Shown piece after piece: positions 58,269 to 64,000 of a DNA stretch of 64,000 bases; position 1 is the first letter of the stretch, and every line of letters begins with the position of its first letter. A model generated the notes under the pieces. It ran no database searches. It saw only the letters and a list, made by a program, of their open reading frames with translations, and was not told the origin of the DNA. Made by a program: the position numbers and the translations under genes. The stretch comes from Herpetomonas samuelpessoai. Lineage: Eukaryota; Euglenozoa; Kinetoplastea; Trypanosomatida; Trypanosomatidae. The stretch is from NCBI GenBank assembly GCA_030849835.1, contig JASAOC010002140.1:248001-312000 (forward strand), given 5' to 3'.

Positions 58269-61200
58269 ATGACTGCTGTCACTTCACCGCACTCTATTGA
58301 CGTTGGCCCACGCCTGCGGAATGGGTTTCGCGAAGTCACCCTATACAACCGCGGACGCGCTGTCTTTGCGGTCACCCACCGCGAAGTGCAGTGGGCCTTC
58401 TTGGCGTACTTTCAGGCTCCCGGGGAGAAGCCGGCTCACGATAATGACGGGTGGGAGACGGATGCAGAGAACCTGCTTTATGAAGCAGTGCCCCTGGGGG
58501 AGGCAAGATCGGCCAGACACACGCCACGTGAGTATCTCTGCGTTTTTCACCGCGAAGAAGTCAAGGATAAGTGCGGCCGCTATGTCGTCTCTCAGCCGAC
58601 TACGTTTTGCGCTGCGTACGCAGTGGGCGATGCAAGGAAAACGGAGCTCGCCCTCTTTGGTGTGACAGCGACGAGTATTACCCCAGGCCGCTCTGGCGTA
58701 TTCGTTCATGGTTACCGCCAGTACGCGAGAGGCAGTAGCCTCAACACACCAGGCTCGGTGGAACTCGACGGCGTTGTGTATGAGGCGGCGACGGACGTCT
58801 TTTGGATGGCATCGCCGCTTGTCATGAAGCCACTGTATCTTCGCGGCCGCAGGATGGCCTCTTGTGTGGGTGATGGCGAAGGGGTTCCGGAGTGGATTCC
58901 GTGCTCACCGACCTCTGCCGGTCCTCAGAGTGGTTGCACTGACGCTCTTGAGGGCGGCGACGCGAGCGCATGGCACACGGCTGGACGTAGCGCGCTCAAT
59001 GCCGAAATCCTCTTTCACTTTTCCCCTTGTGGGGACGGTACCGAATCGGCGTGTGCTGGCCCTTCGAGCACCTTCGCGGTGGTACGACTCGGTCCCACGG
59101 CACTAGGCCTGGGACGCCTCAGACCGCTCTCCGGACTTGACGCCATGACCTTTGAGTGGTTGCCTCCGATAGTTGACATTCCTGGCCTCGCACCCAGCTC
59201 CTCCGCGCTGAGCTTCACCGTCTCCGAGCATGTCGCCATGCATGAGCAGCAGGCTCTTTTTCTCTATGACAGCTGTCTGCGACGTGTGCATATCCTCCAA
59301 CTTTCTGGGCTTGCAGCCCCATCCGTGTCTCCGGAAAAGATGGTGCTGCTCTACACCATGGAGAACGCGGACACTCCCCTTGTCCTACCTTGCCTGCGGC
59401 CGAGTAGCCCACAGCCCGTATTGATCTGTAACTTCCCACAGAGGATGGAGGTAACACTGTTAAGCCCGTGGGCACTTTCCTTCGCTTCTCGTGAGACCGC
59501 ACTGAAAGAATCGGTGATTGCACAACGGAGGTTGGTGCCTTCAGATCACTACACTCAGGCGTCGTCTGCACGCCAGGCAGACTACAATAGAACCCTCATG
59601 GGGGATGGAACCTCTAGTCGTGGGACTTCCGGAAGAATTGCCGGAGTGAAGTTCCAGGACGGCACCCTCGTCGCCTTTCTCCACGCGTCAGACGCGGGCT
59701 CCACCGACTGTGCACAGGATTCTCACTTACACGAAGAGCAAATAGACTTTCCGAGCTTTCGCAGTGGACAGGACATCTATGTCTCGCTTGTCCTTGAAAC
59801 GGTGGAGGCGGTGCTAGGCCCACAGGTTGCTTACCGCCTGGAGCAAGCGGTACTGAAGAAAGCATGGGGACAAGCCGACGTTCACGGCGAGACCACGGCC
59901 TTTGAGGCTGGCGCCGCGCTGACGGAGCTCCTTCTGCAGGGTGTTCAAGGAGCTGTCATCTCCCATGGCAAGTCGGTGACACGAATACGCAAGAACTCTG
60001 GCGCTACAAACGTGACAGCACCCTCCCCCGACCGTCTCTTCTTTGCCCTAAAGAACCCACTTCTCCTCACCAAGGACGACGTCGATGCCCTCTTCTCTGA
60101 TACACACGCGTCCCCGAGCAGTGATAGCGCTCAGAATGACGGATGTGTTTTGTCCCTTGAAGAGGGTGCGTTGACGGTGGTGGCGTTGCACCTGCTTTGT
60201 GAGAGTTGCCGATTGCAGGGGAAGCTCCTTCCTGTCGCCGAGAAACTGGCACCCCTCGTCTGCAGTCTGAGTGCATATTTTGGGTGGGAGTCGTACGTGG
60301 CGTACTATGACCCTTTCTGTGATACGAAGCACCTCGCTGACACGACAGGCTCGCAGTGTCGGACAAGTTTGCGTGACGTGGTTCCACCATCTCTGGCCAA
60401 ATCCTTCTTTACGACGCTGCTGAAGGAGGATGGACAAGACCCAGAAGTTCTCACCGGTGGCAAGGATACAAGCGGAATGGAGGAGGGGGCAGACGAGTTC
60501 TTTTCCTCCCACTCACCTTCACATCACCAACCGTCAGCGGTCACCCTTGCGAACGGAACCATGGCCCGCGACCCCCGAGGTCTGCTACCTGACCGACCGC
60601 CCGATCTCTACGGCGTGCTCCAGGCGATCCTGCAAGGAGCATCTCAGCGGGTTTCTCCGCTCTGCGACAAGACGCGAGCACACCCCGCGAACTCGTGGCC
60701 CATCCTTGTGAGGCCGTTACCACCACAGCACCCCATTACCGTGGCGAATGACGTGATCCGCTTGCTCGCGACGGCAGTCGTCGGCGAGGTATCTGGAACG
60801 AACCACGGGAACACCACAAAGGTATCCCTTACGCTTCCTGGTCTCTCAGATCCAGAGGAGTCGGGAGATCGGCCGGCATCCATCCCGTGGTGGTACCGTG
60901 TTTGCACAGCGCTTCTTTCGAGCGAAGGGATATCACCCATTGCTACTACTGCTTTACACACCGATCTCACCATCGGAGCCGTCTACCCCATCCTTTGCGC
61001 CCTGAGTGTTGGTCGAGAGAAACTAGACGCTGTTCTCGCTCAGGGTGTGGGTGGCCAGCAGGACGCCTTCGCGGTTGTTGTGGGCCGTCTAGACCGGGTG
61101 CGACTACCCTCGGTCGTGGCAGCACTTGCCGATGCGGGAAGGGATGTGGTGCGACTTGCCGAGGAGCGCGCTGTGGGTCGCCAGTACCAGGCAACGCTAT

Positions 61201-64000
61201 CTGACGATGATGGTGTGATGGTGCCTCTGGATTTCCCACACGTGTGGCGGGACTCACGGCTGGACATGGCGCAGGTCTACTTCAACACCTCGAGGCCGAT
61301 TCATATTCCGTCCCGTGCAGGCGGCGAACAGCCCGCTGACCTTCTTAAAGGACTGGCATTGGCTGCCTGCGCGATGCCCCTCGGCCGCGGTATGCTGACC
61401 ATGTCGACACATAACTTCAAGGTGCGGGACAGTACTCCCATTCCACGCTTGAACTTGGACGGTCGCACCGGCGACGGTGTTTTCGTTGCCAACACGGGCA
61501 AAGCATTTCAGGAGGATCACCTCATGTGGCCCTTGTTCCACAATGGCTGCGCCGCGGGATTGCGTTTTTTACCTATCAAAAAGCACTCGGAGGAATCCGT
61601 CTTGGATCCGGAAACCGCCGCGTCAGAGGCCTTGTCCACCGCCACTATGAGTGGCACCAGTACACAGGGGAACACCATCACGCGCCACTGGGTGGTCTAC
61701 CAAACCAAGCACGTCCTGTCCCCTCCGGCGCGTGCAGGGTTGCTCTTGGCCGCTGGCATTCTCGGTCACTTGACAGTCCTGCAGCTGACGGATATTTACT
61801 CCCTTCTCGTGTCTCCTCGGGTTCGCTACAGCGGCCGAGAGGCAACCACCATGTCCGTCATGCTGGGCCTCAGCTGCAGCTTCCGTGGCACCAGCAACGA
61901 CTTGGTCTTCCGCTGCTTGTCCATGCATGTGCGGTCACTAACTCCCAGCGCAGAAGAACTTGATGTTTCGTTGGACGTGCAAACCTGTGCCCTTGTTTCC
62001 ATCGGCCTCCTGTGTCAGCAGTCATCCACGAATGGCTTTCTTGTCGACATGTTCCTCATGGAGATGTCGCGGCTGCCTTCGGATGAGCACTGTGTCCACA
62101 GAGAGGGATACGCGCTTGGAGCTGGGTTCGGTCTGGGGATGCTGCTCCTGGGCCTTGGTGGGAACCACGGCCTCCCTCACGTGGAGGATCGCCTCTTTGG
62201 TTTCCTCAACGGCGAGCGCCGTGACACCGTTGAGGCGGTCCGTGACGGTGGCCTGGAAACGTTCGAGGAGCGCACCAACGATGTCACTGGGCATTTTCTC
62301 ACCCACGCCCTGTTGATGCAGAGCCGCAAGACGGCTTCACGCACCCCCTGCACACGTGTCTTTGAAGGTGAATACTACAACACCGCTGTCTCTGGCCCCG
62401 CCGCGGCCGTCGCCCTAGGACTCATGTACTTGAAGTCAGACAACCGCGAGGTGGCGGCGAAACTGATGCCACCAAATCGGTTGTCTGGCTTACAAGGCAT
62501 CTCGCCGTTGCTGTGTCTCCTGCGGACCTGCTTTGCCGCTCTCGCATGCTGGTCAGACATGTATCCCTCGCACGCGTTCTTGCATGACACCTGTGTGCCG
62601 GCAGTTCTGCGAGAGTTAACCCGCGACAAAGGCCTCGCGCAGCAGCAGCTGCACTACCTCATGATGAACCATGGCCATTGCATCGCAGGTGCCGTGCTGG
62701 CTCTCGGGTTCCGCTTCGCCGGCTCTATGGACGTCCAACTGCGCGACTTGATGCTAACAGAGCTGCACGGTTTCATCAAAGGACGTTTGGGAGCTACGGG
62801 TCAGACGGTGCCCACGCTGCAGCGGTCGACAGGGGCCTACGATATGTGCATTTCGACCTGCTGTGTGGCGATTGGTCTGGTCATGGCGGGCACAGGAGAT
62901 CTCAAAGCTTTCGCTTCGCTGCGACGCCTCCAGCAGCGTCCAAACCTATCCTTTAGCATGCACACCGCGCTTTCCATGAGCATCGGGCTCCTCTTCCTCG
63001 GGGGCGGTCGGTTGAGTCTGTCCACGAGCACGGAGTCTGTCGCTGCTCTGGTGCTCGCGTTTTACCCTGTCTGGCCACAGGATCCCGAGAACAATGTCCA
63101 CCACCTGCAAATTCTGCGGCATCTGTACGGCCTGGCGGTGGTCCCGCGTGTTCTCCAGACGGTGGACGCTGTCAGTCACCAATCGGTGCGTGTACCCGTG
63201 CGCATTATTCTCAAGAAGCGTAGCAACCCGATGTCCTTAGGCAAGATGAATGTTGGGGAGGCCAGTGCAGTTCGTGTATGTGAACAACAAGGTCCACGAG
63301 TGTTGTGCACTGAGACACCATGTCTTTATCCTCCGCCAGAATCCATCGACCGCATCGAACTCTGCAGTACGCAGCACTACCACCGTACCTTGCTCAACCG
63401 CGACGGCCACGGAGCCACGAGAATCCGTGAGGACGGTCTTGTCTTGCGTGTTCTCGCCATTCCTGGGGATTCCACGGCCGTCACCGCGGACCGTGCAGCT
63501 GGGGCGGGAGTCCTGGTTGAGAGCCGATGGAACTGCGTTGAGCAAGGTCTTGTGGACGATGTGCGTGGACTCTTCGCTGCCTCTGGCGTTACCACACTTG
63601 CGTCTCTCGTCTTGCTTGACAACGTCAAGCTGCTGGCGGCCTCACAAAAGTGCGTTGGCAACCTCAGCCGAGACTCCGCTCAAGCAAAGGAGCCTGTCAT
63701 GGTAGCACCTGCAGGAACGGTGTCGACAGACACATGTCGCGCGGTTCTGCGTTCGCTAGAGCGGCAGTATCGGCGTGTGTTTATGCACAGCAATGTCGTT
63801 GCCGCTAGGGAGGAGGACGCCCATCCCTTTCACCGCGTGATCCTCGGCCAGGAGTCGTGGCGTGCGGTGGTGAACTCCATCGTCGCGCACCCCGAAGGGA
63901 CTCCAGGCTTCCCGTTAGACTTTACGTCCTTCTGTGCCCATCACGCAGCTTCCGGTGGTGACCGTCATTCCGAACGAGGCTCATCTGGTCATACAGAGCA
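58269..64000 (+). CDS. APC1: Anaphase-promoting complex subunit 1 (APC1/Tsg24/BimE), 3' end beyond window
   Basis: A single open frame runs from ATG 58269 to the window end (about 1910 codons, no stop), so the gene is partial only because the window ends. APC1 is the largest scaffold of the APC/C ubiquitin ligase that drives metaphase-anaphase and mitotic exit. The proteasome/cyclosome repeat region starts near residue 1155: LLLAAGILGHLTVLQLTDIY, ELDVSLDVQTCALVSIGLL, YALGAGFGLGMLLLGLGG, AVALGLMYLKSDNREVAAKL (human: LALAMIYLKTNNRSIADWL), LLRTCFAALACWSDM, AVLALGFRFAGS, CVAIGLVMAGTGDL, ALSMSIGLLFLGGGRLSLST and HHLQILRHLYGLAVVPR (human: YHLQALRHLYVLAAEPR). The first 450 residues are divergent beta-rich sequence expected to be the N-terminal propeller-like region. 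Nothing looks disrupted. Confidence 0.95.
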   Translation, partial: MTAVTSPHSIDVGPRLRNGFREVTLYNRGRAVFAVTHREVQWAFLAYFQAPGEKPAHDNDGWETDAENLLYEAVPLGEARSARHTPREYLCVFHREEVKDKCGRYVVSQPTTFCAAYAVGDARKTELALFGVTATSITPGRSGVFVHGYRQYARGSSLNTPGSVELDGVVYEAATDVFWMASPLVMKPLYLRGRRMASCVGDGEGVPEWIPCSPTSAGPQSGCTDALEGGDASAWHTAGRSALNAEILFHFSPCGDGTESACAGPSSTFAVVRLGPTALGLGRLRPLSGLDAMTFEWLPPIVDIPGLAPSSSALSFTVSEHVAMHEQQALFLYDSCLRRVHILQLSGLAAPSVSPEKMVLLYTMENADTPLVLPCLRPSSPQPVLICNFPQRMEVTLLSPWALSFASRETALKESVIAQRRLVPSDHYTQASSARQADYNRTLMGDGTSSRGTSGRIAGVKFQDGTLVAFLHASDAGSTDCAQDSHLHEEQIDFPSFRSGQDIYVSLVLETVEAVLGPQVAYRLEQAVLKKAWGQADVHGETTAFEAGAALTELLLQGVQGAVISHGKSVTRIRKNSGATNVTAPSPDRLFFALKNPLLLTKDDVDALFSDTHASPSSDSAQNDGCVLSLEEGALTVVALHLLCESCRLQGKLLPVAEKLAPLVCSLSAYFGWESYVAYYDPFCDTKHLADTTGSQCRTSLRDVVPPSLAKSFFTTLLKEDGQDPEVLTGGKDTSGMEEGADEFFSSHSPSHHQPSAVTLANGTMARDPRGLLPDRPPDLYGVLQAILQGASQRVSPLCDKTRAHPANSWPILVRPLPPQHPITVANDVIRLLATAVVGEVSGTNHGNTTKVSLTLPGLSDPEESGDRPASIPWWYRVCTALLSSEGISPIATTALHTDLTIGAVYPILCALSVGREKLDAVLAQGVGGQQDAFAVVVGRLDRVRLPSVVAALADAGRDVVRLAEERAVGRQYQATLSDDDGVMVPLDFPHVWRDSRLDMAQVYFNTSRPIHIPSRAGGEQPADLLKGLALAACAMPLGRGMLTMSTHNFKVRDSTPIPRLNLDGRTGDGVFVANTGKAFQEDHLMWPLFHNGCAAGLRFLPIKKHSEESVLDPETAASEALSTATMSGTSTQGNTITRHWVVYQTKHVLSPPARAGLLLAAGILGHLTVLQLTDIYSLLVSPRVRYSGREATTMSVMLGLSCSFRGTSNDLVFRCLSMHVRSLTPSAEELDVSLDVQTCALVSIGLLCQQSSTNGFLVDMFLMEMSRLPSDEHCVHREGYALGAGFGLGMLLLGLGGNHGLPHVEDRLFGFLNGERRDTVEAVRDGGLETFEERTNDVTGHFLTHALLMQSRKTASRTPCTRVFEGEYYNTAVSGPAAAVALGLMYLKSDNREVAAKLMPPNRLSGLQGISPLLCLLRTCFAALACWSDMYPSHAFLHDTCVPAVLRELTRDKGLAQQQLHYLMMNHGHCIAGAVLALGFRFAGSMDVQLRDLMLTELHGFIKGRLGATGQTVPTLQRSTGAYDMCISTCCVAIGLVMAGTGDLKAFASLRRLQQRPNLSFSMHTALSMSIGLLFLGGGRLSLSTSTESVAALVLAFYPVWPQDPENNVHHLQILRHLYGLAVVPRVLQTVDAVSHQSVRVPVRIILKKRSNPMSLGKMNVGEASAVRVCEQQGPRVLCTETPCLYPPPESIDRIELCSTQHYHRTLLNRDGHGATRIREDGLVLRVLAIPGDSTAVTADRAAGAGVLVESRWNCVEQGLVDDVRGLFAASGVTTLASLVLLDNVKLLAASQKCVGNLSRDSAQAKEPVMVAPAGTVSTDTCRAVLRSLERQYRRVFMHSNVVAAREEDAHPFHRVILGQESWRAVVNSIVAHPEGTPGFPLDFTSFCAHHAASGGDRHSERGSSGHTE

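Noticed and set aside
1-64000. tRNA, rRNA, spliced-leader or C/D snoRNA genes
   Set aside because: Looking for tRNA A/B boxes, box C/D pairs and spliced-leader sequence by eye gave only isolated short matches without the required partners or spacing.

Overview
The window is nuclear DNA of a trypanosomatid (kinetoplastid protist). I recognise twenty protein genes, all on the + strand and all intronless. They are separated by T- and C-rich spacers, and many have a polypyrimidine tract plus AG just upstream of the first ATG, which is the signature of a polycistronic unit matured by spliced-leader trans-splicing and polyadenylation. Several genes also point to kinetoplastids: an acetate/succinyl-CoA transferase pair, a FYVE-containing phosphatidylinositol kinase, a protein with a BILBO1-type N-terminal domain, and CCCH zinc-finger proteins with very long untranslated flanks. 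The genus cannot be fixed from the sequence alone. Coding parts are moderately GC-rich and spacers are strongly T-rich. I see no tRNA, rRNA, spliced-leader array, CRISPR array or intact mobile element.

Layout. 0.8-2.7 kb: splicing factor SF3a60. 3.4-4.7 kb: an unrecognised low-complexity protein. 5.7-10.2 kb: FYVE plus PI3/PI4-kinase lipid kinase. 11.1-17.6 kb: two large unrecognised, mostly disordered proteins. 17.9-19.5 kb: a small C2H2 protein and adenylate kinase 6 (Fap7/hCINAP). 20.5-24.1 kb: a 1227-residue protein built from repeated beta-type modules. 25.4-33.4 kb: two related CCCH zinc-finger proteins separated by about 5 kb without genes. 36.1-38.5 kb: an unrecognised protein with a zinc ribbon. 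39.3-43.5 kb: two tandem SCOT/ASCT-family CoA-transferases. 45.2-48.8 kb: a large proline-rich protein with PH-like segments. 49.3-50.7 kb: an RluA-type pseudouridine synthase. 51.1-54.4 kb: a coiled-coil protein and a BILBO1-N-domain-like protein. 55.2-57.8 kb: a ZNF277-like protein and an unrecognised protein with an internal duplication. 58.3 kb to the window end: the large 5' part of APC1, the scaffold of the anaphase-promoting complex.

The genes are not a functional operon. Trypanosomatid clusters group unrelated genes, and control is expected after transcription. The one clear functional pair is the two CoA-transferases. The downstream copy keeps the catalytic glutamate and a mitochondrial-type N-terminus. 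The upstream copy has glycine at that position, so it looks like a conserved pseudoenzyme partner. Other points worth following are the FYVE-lipid kinase fusion, the beta-module repeat protein, the BILBO1-like domain, several internal duplications in unrecognised proteins, and structured RNA candidates in spacers (an H-type pseudoknot near 18.6 kb and hairpin groups near 13.7, 17.8 and 29.8 kb).
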